Shown: piece after piece, positions 1 to 9,272 of the stretch
Position numbering within the stretch: position 1 is the first letter of the stretch
Layout: the number at the start of each line of letters is the position of its first letter
DNA from: Methanobacterium veterum
GTDB lineage: Archaea; Methanobacteriota; Methanobacteria; Methanobacteriales; Methanobacteriaceae
DNA: 64,000 nucleotides
Direction: 5' to 3'
Assembly (NCBI RefSeq): GCF_000745485.1
Contig: NZ_JQJK01000015.1
Coordinates: 1 to 64,000 of the forward strand
The notes under the pieces: model-generated
What the model saw: only the letters and a program-made list of their open reading frames with translations
The model's database searches: none
What the model was told of the DNA's origin: nothing
Translations under genes and position numbers: made by a program

Positions 1-256
1 TTTTTTTTTATTAATTTACAGGATTTTCACTTTTTTTTAGTGAAAATTGGAAATTATTTTTTTATAATTTACAGTATCTATGTGATACTTTGATTTGTGT
101 GGTCATTATATTTAAATAAAAATAGTCCATTTTTTTTACTTTTATAGGGTTTAAAAATAGATACACAAATTATGCGAATAGGATATAAAAGAATATTTTT
201 GATATATTTGTACTTCTTATTTAATATAATCAAGGCAATAAACGTTTATCATGCAT
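1..256. other. AT-rich spacer at window edge, no gene seen
   Basis: No reading frame with a ribosome binding site is visible. The stretch is mostly A/T. It contains a perfect 8-bp inverted repeat (arms at 23-30 and 40-47, loop of eight T and one A). No gene ends directly next to the repeat, so I do not call it a terminator. Confidence 0.6.
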
Positions 257-941
257 TTAAATTATTGGTACATGAATCAAGGAGTTTGTCATTTCAGTAG
301 CATTTTCAGTGGTATTTTGTTCTGGAATTTCATAGACAAGTGTGGGGTAACCTTCATTTGCAATAGGATTTGAAACTCGTATTACGGAGGCCGCTTTATA
401 TGGTGTATTTTTGGGGACTGATAATAATTAAATGAAGGCAGCGTTTTTTTAACATTTTTGGCGAGTGCTACTGATCTGTTATCCCTAGATGGTGTTGCAA
501 TATAAAAACCATCTCCATAACCCTGCCCGTGGGCGTGGAAGATAATTACAAGTTTATAATCTGATTTTTTAATATTTGGGATGATATACTGTGCTGCAAG
601 CCATTTACCGTTATTTTTTCTGCGGTAAATTTATCTGGATTGTCTAAAACATGTATGATGTAGTCGGTTATTTCGATGTCATGTTTTGATGCATAATTTT
701 TGATTAAAGATTCTATGGGGGATATTGCTATTTTTTCACGGGGATGTATGCCTGTAATTACGGCTATTTTAGGTTGATTTGGGTTATTTGATGCATAAAC
801 CTCTTTTGTAACATAACCTCTATTATCTGAACCAATAACTGTACTGTTGGAGTTACTGATATTAGTTAATACATATAAGGTTCCGGCTATTCCAATAATG
901 CTAAAACAGATTATAAATACTAAAAGTTTGTATTTGCCCAT
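257..941 (-). pseudogene. M14-like zinc carboxypeptidase/deacylase-type exported protein, two frameshifts
   Basis: The protein starts with one hydrophobic segment (a signal peptide or anchor), followed by an extracytoplasmic domain. The motif GIHPRE fits the HxxE zinc motif of M14-type hydrolases, and FHAHGQG further on could supply the third zinc ligand. The reading frame breaks twice: near 615-625, at an A-run after codons for TAEK, and near 405-412, at an A-run after codons for YQSP. Adding one A at each run restores a continuous protein ending at 257. I chose the ATG at 941 because GGAGG lies 8 bases upstream; the longer frame would start at a TTG at 956 that overlaps this site. It may be a real pseudogene or carry two homopolymer sequence errors. 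Substrate unknown; a cell-wall peptide is possible but unproven. Confidence 0.6.
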
Positions 942-1013
942 CCACGCTGCCTCCAAACTTACAAAGTGAGTATGAGGCTTGCTTAAAATTTAAAAAATTA
1001 TAAAATAAATGAA

Positions 1014-2039
1014 TTAAACGTTAAATTGAGCTAAAGAATCCTTTACATTAATGTTGTTAAGTGAAGAAGCTATCTTTTGATTACTGAATACTGAATTAAT
1101 ATTGGGCTTAATGTTTAAATCCTCTTCTCCAAGGAATCTTTTGCCTGGAATCACTGGTAAGTCATTACCATTTATTTTAGTTCCCATGTATTGAATGTCA
1201 TCTGGATTTCCTCTGGGACCTCCTAAAAATGCTCCTCCATCGAAAGAAGCCCAAATATTGATTTTTGCAGAATTATAATCGTAAGTAATGACGTCTCGAC
1301 GAGATTGTCCATAGATATCATTACCTATTATTTTTATTGCTGCCTTGCCGGGATCACTGCTGAACCTGTTGAATTTACCTTTGCCGTAATATCTGGGGTT
1401 ATTGGGTACTTTGATGTAATCTCCATTTTTCATTTTGAATAGTTTGATTATGCTTTTATGAACCCTGTAATCACATGCAGTTATTCCCACACTGTCATCA
1501 GGTGATTTTATTAGGAAATGTCCCCATCCATTTCGTTCTATAATGGTATTTGCCATGTTCATATCTCCCTTTTCAATATAACCCTTTGAAATTATATCAC
1601 TTGCAAGTTGCTCTAGGCGTTTAGTTGTATCAGGGTCATCTTTTCCTCCAATACCAATTATCCATCCATTTTGAGTAATTATGGTATGGGTGAAATATCC
1701 TCGTTGGGTTTTATACTCTTTAATTGCAGTTTGACCGTTGAAATTTATTTTATCAATCAGTATATTTGCAAAATTAACTGAATCTCTTCTGTAGGAAAGT
1801 ACATCACGGCCTGGCCTTACATGAACTAAAACGGAACAACATCCAGTATCATTGAAGGTATCATTTGAGCCAAGTTCTGCATTTTCATTTGTGGAATTTA
1901 ATTTAGAAACTTTATTTAAATCAACTATATTCTGTAATTTAGATTCTTCTATTTGGGTTGATAAATCAGATGCTATTATTGAAAATAGTAATAAGAGGGA
2001 TAGTATTCCAATAATAAAATTTATAATCTTGCTTTTCAT
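1014..2039 (-). CDS. membrane-anchored or secreted hypothetical protein
   Basis: 341 residues. An N-terminal hydrophobic segment (about residues 5-25) is followed by a polar, Asn-rich region and then an extracytoplasmic domain of about 250 residues. Visible short motifs include GWIIGIGGKDD, ERNGWGHFLI and DYRVHKS. A pair of adjacent cysteines follows the anchor region (about residue 67). I do not recognise a characterised family. The ribosome binding site AGGTCG lies 6 bases upstream of the ATG. It has the same orientation as the broken M14-like gene downstream (gap about 70 bases), so the two may be co-transcribed. An envelope role is inferred only from the signal sequence. Confidence 0.6.
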   Translation of the reverse strand: MKSKIINFIIGILSLLLLFSIIASDLSTQIEESKLQNIVDLNKVSKLNSTNENAELGSNDTFNDTGCCSVLVHVRPGRDVLSYRRDSVNFANILIDKINFNGQTAIKEYKTQRGYFTHTIITQNGWIIGIGGKDDPDTTKRLEQLASDIISKGYIEKGDMNMANTIIERNGWGHFLIKSPDDSVGITACDYRVHKSIIKLFKMKNGDYIKVPNNPRYYGKGKFNRFSSDPGKAAIKIIGNDIYGQSRRDVITYDYNSAKINIWASFDGGAFLGGPRGNPDDIQYMGTKINGNDLPVIPGKRFLGEEDLNIKPNINSVFSNQKIASSLNNINVKDSLAQFNV

Positions 2040-2510
2040 ATAATACGACCTAATTTAAATAAATTTAACCAAAAATTTGATATATTCTGACCTAATGGGT
2101 GAGATGTTTCTCGAAAATATCAGTCATTTATTATTTTAATTAACTTTATTATTACTAATTTAAATAATAATGGGTTTTTTATAAGTCAAAATTGTAAAAT
2201 GGGTCTTTAGCGCTGAAAAAGTAGATTTAAAATCTAATTTTGATATTATGTAAGAAATAATGCCTTTTTTAATTTGATATATGTATAATAAAAATATTAA
2301 ACGTGCATAGGCACAAATCGTTAAAAACTAATTTTTATCCTGATTTATCAAAAATAGGGTTAATTAGTCTGTGATAAAAAATGTAAAATATGTTTTAGTT
2401 TCAAAATTAGTGGTTTATAGAGCCTTAAATTAAACACTGGCTTTAGTTTATATTAAAATGACAATTATGAGATTAAATTTAAGCTTTTAAAGTGTTTGAT
2501 GGAACTGAAT
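2040..2510. other. intergenic region, nothing recognised
   Basis: About 470 bases between the hypothetical secreted protein (transcribed leftwards from 2039) and the end of the RNA ligase gene. It is A/T-rich with short poly-T runs. The promoter of the 1014-2039 gene should lie at its left end. No credible small gene, tRNA-like fold or repeat was seen. Confidence 0.5.
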
Positions 2511-3764
2511 TCAGTAAAGACCTCCATTTATATAGTTGGTAATTTTATCTGTTGTAGATTGATGTATTTTCCTTATTACGGCTTTATTACCTTCAAATTT
2601 AATCAGAACTGCAAATACTCCAAGATCATGAAGATAATGCAGAAAATCTTCAGCCTCTTCAGCGTTAGCTACATCAATTATTAAATTTTCACCTGCAGTA
2701 TTTCCAGAGGCCACATTTTTAATTGTATCTATCATTGGGTATAAAATTGCTTCTCCAAGCCTATGTGCTCTTTTTTCAAGTTCTTCTTTGTTTTCTTTCA
2801 TTTCAAATGCCTGAAAACCTTCTCTTATCACTCTACTAAAGAAAAAATCTCTTCCAAAGTCAAATGGATAGGTGAATGCATAACGGAGTTCATCGTCATG
2901 TGCCTCTGAAGAAGTATATTTTAAGGGCGGAATTTCCATAGAAGGGTCTTTAATTACAATTCCCTCTCTGCCGACACTTCCTATTTCTTTAATCACTTTT
3001 TTAATGATAGATAGTGCCTCATTAACTTCATATATTCCAATAAGCCGTACAATAGGTAAACCATACTTTTCAAGTAATTCTGTTTTTTCTTTAATGGACA
3101 TTGGCTCATTTGAGACTTTTTTGCGTATATCAAATACTCTAAACCCTATATCTCCAACTTCTTCGTAATAATGGGCCACGTATGGATTTTCAGTACCAAG
3201 CATTTCTCCACATATAACTAGATCTGGATTGTCGTTAAAGAAATCTTTTAAGTCCATAATTTCTAACGCTTTTTTTGTAGTATATGGGCATACATACCCC
3301 CGCCTTGTTATAGCAATTATTTCGTCGCCTATTGATGCTATACGTACGTTGTATCCATTCATTTTTTCTTCAAGAGCGATTTTATCCTTGAAATGATTTT
3401 TAAGAGTTGGTGAAAGCATTAATGTTCTTCTTATTTTGGGAAAGCCTCTTATTACTTCGATTTTATTCCTAAAATAAATTACAGTTCCTGTTTCCATTAC
3501 GCCAACGTCTTTTTTAAACTGCATGGCGGGAAATCCATGGAATTCAAAAAATTTAATAATGCCTGTTTTAATTGCATGATCTAGTTTCTCTGCTTTCACG
3601 TGCAGGATCTCGTGAAGTTTTTTATCTAAAAAATTTTCTATAACAACTTTAGATTCTAGATCACAGGTAGAACAATGAAAAAAAAAGTGGGTGAGGGAGT
3701 TATTCCTCCTCCAATCTATGTTCATATTTTTATTGCAGCTGGGGCATTTGACTTCGGGTAAAAT
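2511..3764 (-). CDS. ATP-dependent RNA ligase of the archaeal circularising (Rnl3/MthRnl) type, possibly with N-terminal zinc ribbon
   Basis: The enzyme joins RNA ends through a covalent lysyl-AMP. The nucleotidyltransferase motif I, EEKMNG, carries the expected lysine (residue 121 counted from the ATG at 3725). Downstream are GEMLG (motif III region), GREGIVIKDP (motif IV) and a LKYTSS segment (motif V region). No ribosome binding site precedes the ATG at 3725. Upstream in the same frame the codons read VKCPSCNK, giving CxxC, and 25 residues later HCSTC gives a second CxxC, so a zinc ribbon would be cut off by the ATG start. The only in-frame room is between the TGA of the preceding CBS gene (3765-3767) and this ribbon, and it has no ATG, GTG or TTG. 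An ATT codon at 3762-3764 lies 8 bases after GAGGAGG. I give this extended start as the best reading; the ATG start gives 404 residues. Confidence 0.75.
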   Translation of the reverse strand: MLPEVKCPSCNKNMNIDWRRNNSLTHFFFHCSTCDLESKVVIENFLDKKLHEILHVKAEKLDHAIKTGIIKFFEFHGFPAMQFKKDVGVMETGTVIYFRNKIEVIRGFPKIRRTLMLSPTLKNHFKDKIALEEKMNGYNVRIASIGDEIIAITRRGYVCPYTTKKALEIMDLKDFFNDNPDLVICGEMLGTENPYVAHYYEEVGDIGFRVFDIRKKVSNEPMSIKEKTELLEKYGLPIVRLIGIYEVNEALSIIKKVIKEIGSVGREGIVIKDPSMEIPPLKYTSSEAHDDELRYAFTYPFDFGRDFFFSRVIREGFQAFEMKENKEELEKRAHRLGEAILYPMIDTIKNVASGNTAGENLIIDVANAEEAEDFLHYLHDLGVFAVLIKFEGNKAVIRKIHQSTTDKITNYINGGLY

Positions 3765-4589
3765 TCAGTAAACCTCCTCTAATTCTGCAATGAAGTTCAT
3801 AAGGTCGGTTTTAGTGATCATACCTGTAATTTCTCCGGTGTCGCTTGTAACAGGTACTCCGCTGAAGTCTTCATCTATCATAAAGGTTGAAGCATCAGCT
3901 ATTGTTTTTTCTTCGTTGATTGTCCTTACATTCTGAGTCATTATATCTTCTACAATGAGATTTCTTATCCTTGCAGCCTGATACTTGTCAGGGACAATTT
4001 TTCTAAAGGATATCATTGAATCTGCTATGTCTTTAGCAGTTAGAATTCCTTCAATTTCATCGCCGTTCATTACGGGTAGCCTTCCAATATCCTCATCAAT
4101 TAATATTCTTCTTGCATGAACCAGCCTATCTCCTGGATTTACAGTCATTACATCAGTTTGCATCCTGTCTTTTATGTAAGTCTTATTATAAGGTATTCCC
4201 TGGCATGTTTTAATGAAGTCAGTTTTTGTAATGATACCTATGATTTCTCCGTCCTCTACAATGGGTATTCCGCCAATTTTGTTTTCAATCATTATTTTGG
4301 CAGCTTTTCCCAGATTTTCAGCCGCATTTAAAGTTATAGGATCTGGAGTCATAACTGTGGATACATGGAAATGTGAAGGGGGCATATTACCATATCTGGA
4401 TGAACCAAGCCGTAATGCAATATCTTTTTCAGTTATAATTCCTACTAATTCTCTTTCATGGTCGTTGTTGGTGTTTATGACAGGCAGCCGTGAAATTTTA
4501 TGTTTTTTCATGAGTTTTAATGCATCATTAAGGTTCTGATCTTTATCTACTACAACAACTTTGGAACTCATTATATCTTTTATGTGCAT
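3765..4589 (-). CDS. four-CBS-domain protein
   Basis: 274 residues made almost only of four CBS motifs arranged as two Bateman pairs; each repeat shows the pattern 'LPV..... GIIT..D'. CBS pairs usually bind adenosine nucleotides (AMP, ATP, SAM) or other ligands and act as sensors; the ligand here cannot be read from sequence. No catalytic domain is present. I moved the start to the ATG at 4589, which has GGAGTG 6 bases upstream; the longer frame begins at a GTG overlapping that site. The gene ends with a TGA directly followed in the same frame by the RNA ligase. It is one of five consecutive CBS genes. Confidence 0.85.
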   Translation of the reverse strand: MHIKDIMSSKVVVVDKDQNLNDALKLMKKHKISRLPVINTNNDHERELVGIITEKDIALRLGSSRYGNMPPSHFHVSTVMTPDPITLNAAENLGKAAKIMIENKIGGIPIVEDGEIIGIITKTDFIKTCQGIPYNKTYIKDRMQTDVMTVNPGDRLVHARRILIDEDIGRLPVMNGDEIEGILTAKDIADSMISFRKIVPDKYQAARIRNLIVEDIMTQNVRTINEEKTIADASTFMIDEDFSGVPVTSDTGEITGMITKTDLMNFIAELEEVY

Positions 4590-4634
4590 ACTATTCACTC
4601 CGCTTTACAAATATATAACCAAATTTAAGCTTTT

Positions 4635-5477
4635 TTACTGAATTCCTTTAATAATATCTGTTTTTGTAATTATTCCAACAAGAGAATCGTCTTCAACAAC
4701 AGGAAGATGACTTATATAGTTGTTACACATCAATTGGGCAGCCTCTGATGCATCTATATCTTTGCTGATTTTAACAACATCTTCGGTCATTATATCTTCT
4801 GCAGTTAACATGGATAGGTCTCTAGCTTTTCTTTTTTCTTCCCCTTCTACTCCCTGTCTTACAAAGTAGACCCTTTCAACACTTACTCCTGTATCGGGAT
4901 CATTTACCTCAGCAAAGGAGATATTGGATGGAGTTATAATACCTGCAATTTCATTATCAAACATTACAACAAGTCCATCTATGTTATTTTCATTCATAAC
5001 GCTTATGACGTGAGTTATAGTATGGTTTTGATTTACAGTTACTACATCTTTGGTCATAAGATCTGAAACTTTCCACTTGTTATGGAATTTGGATGCATAA
5101 AATTTCATGAGGTCCGTTTTTGTAATAATTCCTGCTAAACCTTCATCATCTACAACTGGAACTGAACTTATTTTATCCCTCAGCATAGTTTCAACAGCTT
5201 CTTTCAGGTCGCTGTCGGCATCTATTGTTATAAGGCCATTGCTCATAACTCTTCTGATGGATATTGTATCTATGGGCCTCCTTTTCCATGTAGGGCCATT
5301 TCCTCTTAATTTACGTGTTAAATCTTTTTCTGTAACAATTCCAATTGGATTATCATCTCGGTCTGTAACTATGACTCTGCTAACTCCGTGTTTTAGCATA
5401 ATTTTCCTTGCGTGGGCTACCTGTTCAGTTTCATGAATTAAAAATACTTCGTCATTCATTACATCTTTTACTAACAT
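4635..5477 (-). CDS. four-CBS-domain protein
   Basis: 280 residues with four CBS repeats; each ends in a 'GIITKTD' or 'GIVTEKD' type strand-helix signature. A roughly 25-residue linker between repeats three and four (VRQGVEGEEKRKARD) is rich in charged residues. No enzymatic domain is attached, so it is probably an adenine-nucleotide or metabolite sensor acting through a partner. The start ATG has GGTGGT 3 bases upstream. The 45-base gap to the next CBS gene and the common strand suggest one operon. Divergence from its neighbours rules out a recent copy. Confidence 0.85.
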   Translation of the reverse strand: MLVKDVMNDEVFLIHETEQVAHARKIMLKHGVSRVIVTDRDDNPIGIVTEKDLTRKLRGNGPTWKRRPIDTISIRRVMSNGLITIDADSDLKEAVETMLRDKISSVPVVDDEGLAGIITKTDLMKFYASKFHNKWKVSDLMTKDVVTVNQNHTITHVISVMNENNIDGLVVMFDNEIAGIITPSNISFAEVNDPDTGVSVERVYFVRQGVEGEEKRKARDLSMLTAEDIMTEDVVKISKDIDASEAAQLMCNNYISHLPVVEDDSLVGIITKTDIIKGIQ

Positions 5478-5526
5478 TTTACCACCATGAAGCTATTAAT
5501 CCTGTATTTATAATGCAGCGAGAATT

Positions 5527-6468
5527 TCATCCGCTTATTACCCTTAAAATATCGCTTTCTGTTATTATACCAATTAAATCGCTATTTCTAACTACGGGGA
5601 GCCCTCCAATACCTTTAGTCTCCATTATACTACATATTTCGCCTAATCGTGTTTGGGAATTGGTGGTGACCACGTCATTAATCATAATGTCTGAAAGCGT
5701 GGTATTCAGGATTTCTTCAGCATCATTTGTGACTAATTTTTCAAATGCAGTATTATTACCTAAGAATTTTAAGATATCTGTTGAAGTAACAATTCCAACA
5801 AGCTTATCATTTTCAGGGTGAGGTGTTTTTCGTTCTTCTCCAATTACAGGGATCCTTCTAAGTTTATTTCTAACCATAATTTTAGATGCCCCTTCAATTC
5901 GGGTTCCAGGAGTAGTTGTTATAAGTGATGTTGTCATGAAATCTTCCACAATTTCATCAGTTAAGACTCCTGAGAGGAGAAATACAAAATCTCTTTCAGA
6001 GATTATTCCTACAATTTTTTCATCTGAATCTATTATTGGGAATGCACCGACTTCTTTTTTCAGCATTTTTGAAACTGCATCACCAATGGAACTTTTATGA
6101 CTTAAAACCTCTACATTACTTGTCATAATTTCTCTTACAGGATCATTTATGGCGGATAAAAAATTACCGTCGTGTTTTTTTTCTAAAATTTGATACTTGT
6201 CTCCACCACCTAAAAAGTCAAGTATGTCCATGGCTGTCACAATTCCACGGATTTTTCCGGTCCCTGGGTCTGTAATTGGGAGCCTTCTAAATTTGTTTTT
6301 TACCATTATTTCTGCGGATTCTTTGATTGTAGCACTTTGAGGTACTGTTACTACTTCTCTTTTGGCGATGCTCATAATATCGCCTTCGTGTTCTGTTATA
6401 TGGGTTTCAAACTCCAATGGAGCTCTTTCTCTAGATTTTACTATATTTATTAGTTCTTTTCTTCTCAT
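5527..6468 (-). CDS. four-CBS-domain protein with N-terminal extension
   Basis: 313 residues. Roughly the first 30 residues (MRRKELINIVKSRERAPL...) are basic and precede the first CBS repeat; the other three repeats follow without additional domains. The C-terminus ends within the last CBS repeat (GIITESDILRVISG). The start is supported by GAGGTG 5 bases upstream. The basic N-terminal segment could contact nucleic acid or a partner protein, but this is inference. It lies between two other CBS genes, 49 bases from the next one downstream and 85 bases from the one upstream. Confidence 0.85.
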   Translation of the reverse strand: MRRKELINIVKSRERAPLEFETHITEHEGDIMSIAKREVVTVPQSATIKESAEIMVKNKFRRLPITDPGTGKIRGIVTAMDILDFLGGGDKYQILEKKHDGNFLSAINDPVREIMTSNVEVLSHKSSIGDAVSKMLKKEVGAFPIIDSDEKIVGIISERDFVFLLSGVLTDEIVEDFMTTSLITTTPGTRIEGASKIMVRNKLRRIPVIGEERKTPHPENDKLVGIVTSTDILKFLGNNTAFEKLVTNDAEEILNTTLSDIMINDVVTTNSQTRLGEICSIMETKGIGGLPVVRNSDLIGIITESDILRVISG

Positions 6469-6553
6469 GAGTACACCTCATATGAAACTAAACCTGAAGT
6501 AATCTCTAAAAATAAATTTGAATTATTTAAGTCATGTAAATAATATTTTAAAA

Positions 6554-7366
6554 TCAATTTATATACGACCCCAAAACATCTTCCCTTGTTATTATTCCAA
6601 CAAGTTCTGCTTCTCTTACTCTTTCGGGTTCTTTTTTAATGTGCACTGGATGATCAACTACAGGTAATCTTCCAATATTATATTTAATCATCAATTTTGC
6701 AGCCTCTTTAATGTCCTTATCTTCGGTGATGACTAATGGGGGGGTTTTCATAACACTTTCTACCTTTGTAGGCTTTTTAACTCCTCCCTCTTTGGAAAGT
6801 CTTACATGGCCAGAATTTATAATATCTTTTCTGGTTATCATGCCTATTATTTTTTTCTTTTTAAGTACGGGGAGTCCAGAATATCCGGTATCGTCCATTT
6901 TATCCCATACTTTTGATAAAGGATCATCATAGTTGCATGTAACAACGTTTCGTGTTGTTGATTCGCCTACATTCCGCTTTTTAGGCTTTACTTCTCTATC
7001 TACTAAATTCTCAAGAATATCAGCTACACTTACCATTCCTACAACAGTCATATCATCTTCTGATTTAACAACAGGTGCCTGAATAATATCTGCATTTATT
7101 ATTTGTTTTCCAATTTCGTTAATATCTACTTCTGGTGTTGTAATGACCTTGGGGTGTTCCATAATCCCGCGGGCTTCAATATTTGATTTTGTTGCAGAGA
7201 TGCGCATCATGTCTCCACGAGTTATTGTTCCTTCTAAATGCTTTCCAGAAACTACAGGAACACATCTAAAGCTTTCATCTCTTAATATAGATCTAACCTT
7301 AGTTACACTCGTATTTACAGAAACTGTGACAGGATTAGGTGTCATAACATCTCCAACATTGTTCAA
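6554..7366 (-). CDS. four-CBS-domain protein
   Basis: 270 residues, four CBS repeats; the last carries a longer loop ([19 protein letters not shown]). The start is a TTG at 7366 preceded by GGTGAT at 5 bases spacing, and it overlaps the TGA of the upstream gene (TTGA), a typical translational-coupling arrangement. No ATG near the N-terminus has a better site. The role is presumed ligand sensing, as for its neighbours. Confidence 0.82.
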   Translation of the reverse strand: MNNVGDVMTPNPVTVSVNTSVTKVRSILRDESFRCVPVVSGKHLEGTITRGDMMRISATKSNIEARGIMEHPKVITTPEVDINEIGKQIINADIIQAPVVKSEDDMTVVGMVSVADILENLVDREVKPKKRNVGESTTRNVVTCNYDDPLSKVWDKMDDTGYSGLPVLKKKKIIGMITRKDIINSGHVRLSKEGGVKKPTKVESVMKTPPLVITEDKDIKEAAKLMIKYNIGRLPVVDHPVHIKKEPERVREAELVGIITREDVLGSYIN

Positions 7367-7938
7367 ATTAAATCACCTTCTAAATCTTCTTTACAGTCTT
7401 CACAGACAAATTTTCCATCAATTTCGTCTAAATCATCCATAAAGTTTCCACATGCCTCACAAACTCCAGGTACAGGCGGATTTATATTTTCATGACCTAT
7501 TTGATTTTTTTGATTTTCCATTCTTGCATTTTCAACAAGAATTTCAGTCAGTTCTGGAGAAACGGCCATTATGTCTTTTGCAGTTAATATGCCTTTAAGA
7601 ACTCCTTCTTTTACCACAGCTAACCGCCTAATATTCATTTTTGACATAAATCGAGCAGCTTCATTTAATTCTCTTCCAGGATCGATTTTTATAAGGTTTT
7701 TGGTCATTATTGCATCGACGGATATCTCACTGGCTTTGATATCATGAGCAACAACTTTGTTGATGATATCTGTTTCTGTAACTATTCCTTCTGGTTCGTT
7801 GTTGTTTTTTACTATTAAACAACCCACTTCATTTTGGCTCATTAAATAGGCAGCATCTGCAGCGCTGTTTTCGGAGCTTACGGTGACTACATTTGATGTC
7901 ATTGCATCATTTACTGTGACTTTTGTTTCCATTTCCAT
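7363..7938 (-). CDS. two-CBS-domain protein with C-terminal zinc ribbon
   Basis: 191 residues. Two CBS repeats fill residues 1-125. After a charged linker, Cys160/Cys163 and Cys179/Cys182 form a CxxC-CxxC zinc ribbon. CBS plus zinc ribbon proteins are common in methanogens, but their partner is generally unknown. The ATG at 7938 has AGGTG 7 bases upstream. The stop overlaps the next CBS gene by four bases, and the start lies 11 bases after queE, so all are probably one transcript. This is the first gene of the CBS series in transcription order. Confidence 0.85.
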   Translation of the reverse strand: MEMETKVTVNDAMTSNVVTVSSENSAADAAYLMSQNEVGCLIVKNNNEPEGIVTETDIINKVVAHDIKASEISVDAIMTKNLIKIDPGRELNEAARFMSKMNIRRLAVVKEGVLKGILTAKDIMAVSPELTEILVENARMENQKNQIGHENINPPVPGVCEACGNFMDDLDEIDGKFVCEDCKEDLEGDLI

Positions 7939-7949
7939 TTTTAAACACC

Positions 7950-8651
7950 TTAACGTACTTTCAGAAGTTTATGAACTTGAGGTATTGTTAATACATCTAA
8001 ATAGTTTCCTACCACTTCAGAGAATTCAAATAACTTTGCATTGTTCGCTATCCAGTAATTGAGTGGATATGCAGGTTGAATAACCATTGATAACTTGGAA
8101 GCATCTGAAATTTCATCAAGTATCTTTGAAGCTATCAGTTCTATTGCATCAACTTTTGTAGAGGGCAGTATAACTATCTTACAATATATATTTGTTTTAT
8201 TATCTATTAATAGATTTAGTGATTTTAATTCATCTTTAAATAGGTTATCCCAATTAGAAGTTGAACGATGCTCCGGTAATTTAATATCTAAAGAAGCATA
8301 TTTAATTAACTCTGCTATTTTCTCCATTTCATTTGGTAATGAACCATTGGTTTCAAGCAGGCAGTCAAAATCATATTTTTCTAAAAATGATCTTATAAAG
8401 TCTGCATGCAGTAATGGCTCTCCGCCTGTTAAAGAAATAGAATGAAAATCAGGAGTCATTAAATTAGTTACAGAATTAAAAAGTTGTTCTTCTGAAAAAG
8501 AGGATCCACTTGTAGGATCTAAGCCTTGGGGGGTATCACAGTAATTACAGTGAAGATTACATCCAGAAAATCTTACAAAAATTTGCCTTCTTCCAATTAG
8601 TTTGCCTTCACCCTGAATGCTTGAGAAAATCTCATTTATATGGGCTTTCAT
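7950..8651 (-). CDS. queE: 7-carboxy-7-deazaguanine synthase QueE (radical SAM)
   Basis: 233 residues. It converts 6-carboxy-5,6,7,8-tetrahydropterin to 7-carboxy-7-deazaguanine, a step toward preQ0 and, in archaea, archaeosine in tRNA. The N-terminus has the family signature [10 protein letters not shown] and the radical SAM cluster motif Cys31-x3-Cys35-x2-Cys38 (CNLHCNYC). SLTGGEPLL matches the SAM-binding GGE motif. The start has GGTG upstream of the ATG. It follows queD by 26 bases, giving a pathway pair; the CBS gene begins 11 bases downstream. Confidence 0.92.
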   Translation of the reverse strand: MKAHINEIFSSIQGEGKLIGRRQIFVRFSGCNLHCNYCDTPQGLDPTSGSSFSEEQLFNSVTNLMTPDFHSISLTGGEPLLHADFIRSFLEKYDFDCLLETNGSLPNEMEKIAELIKYASLDIKLPEHRSTSNWDNLFKDELKSLNLLIDNKTNIYCKIVILPSTKVDAIELIASKILDEISDASKLSMVIQPAYPLNYWIANNAKLFEFSEVVGNYLDVLTIPQVHKLLKVR

Positions 8652-8677
8652 TTATGGTCACCACATTAGTTATGCAG

Positions 8678-9160
8678 TCATTCACATGTTTGGAAGTAGG
8701 CACCTTGTCCAATGCCTTCGTTTACACAAATTTGAACACTTGAGACACTATTATTTGATGCCTTTAAGTATTTAAATGTTTCTTCGGCAAAGTATTCCGC
8801 CAGATCTTCTGCAGAGGTTGATTTGAGTTCTAAAAGGCAACAATCTTCCAGAGGAAGTTTGTATTCTTTTTCACCTATTTTAAATTCTACAGATTTGTCA
8901 TCTTTATGTGTAAATTCAATAACATCGCTGTTGCATGGAATTAAAACCTTATGATCAAATTTTGAGCAAATCTCTCTCACAATTTTTTTTGCCTGTTTAA
9001 AATCAACCACAAATCCGAATTCTCCACTTCTTTCTCCTTCCACAGTTAGATCGACGATGTAAGAATGTCCGTGTATTCCGCCGCATGATTCGTGTAAAGG
9101 GATCATGTGTGCTGATGAGAATCTTAAGTTAGCGTGTATTCCATTTATCTCTATTTTCAT
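8678..9160 (-). CDS. queD: 6-carboxy-tetrahydropterin synthase QueD (PTPS family)
   Basis: 160 residues, T-fold PTPS family. Zinc ligands are His18, His30 and His32 (SSAH and GIHGHSY), and Cys26 is at the catalytic cysteine position. The role is conversion of dihydroneopterin triphosphate to 6-carboxy-tetrahydropterin, the substrate of QueE encoded just downstream. The C-terminal part contains the expected family glutamate region (VCVNEGIG-like, here [10 protein letters not shown]). The start is supported by GAGGAT 6 bases upstream. In some archaea PTPS homologs serve other pterin routes, but the neighbouring queE favours archaeosine. Confidence 0.9.
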   Translation of the reverse strand: MKIEINGIHANLRFSSAHMIPLHESCGGIHGHSYIVDLTVEGERSGEFGFVVDFKQAKKIVREICSKFDHKVLIPCNSDVIEFTHKDDKSVEFKIGEKEYKLPLEDCCLLELKSTSAEDLAEYFAEETFKYLKASNNSVSSVQICVNEGIGQGAYFQTCE

Positions 9161-9272
9161 TATATATCCTCGTAATACTTTAAATTAAGTAATATTACTT
9201 TATAATTATTTATTTCATTAAATACTAGATTACAAATTTAATTTTATAGTTTAAGAGCATTAAATGTATTGG

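Noticed and set aside
23..47. Inverted repeat at the left window edge as terminator
   Set aside because: No gene ends next to it in the right direction; an A/T-rich hairpin alone is not evidence.
1852..2043. Plus-strand frame opposite the hypothetical secreted protein
   Set aside because: Lies fully opposite a well supported gene and has no ribosome site or motif.
3765..7938. CBS gene series as an assembly duplication
   Set aside because: The copies are strongly diverged in sequence and length, so they are not assembly artefacts.
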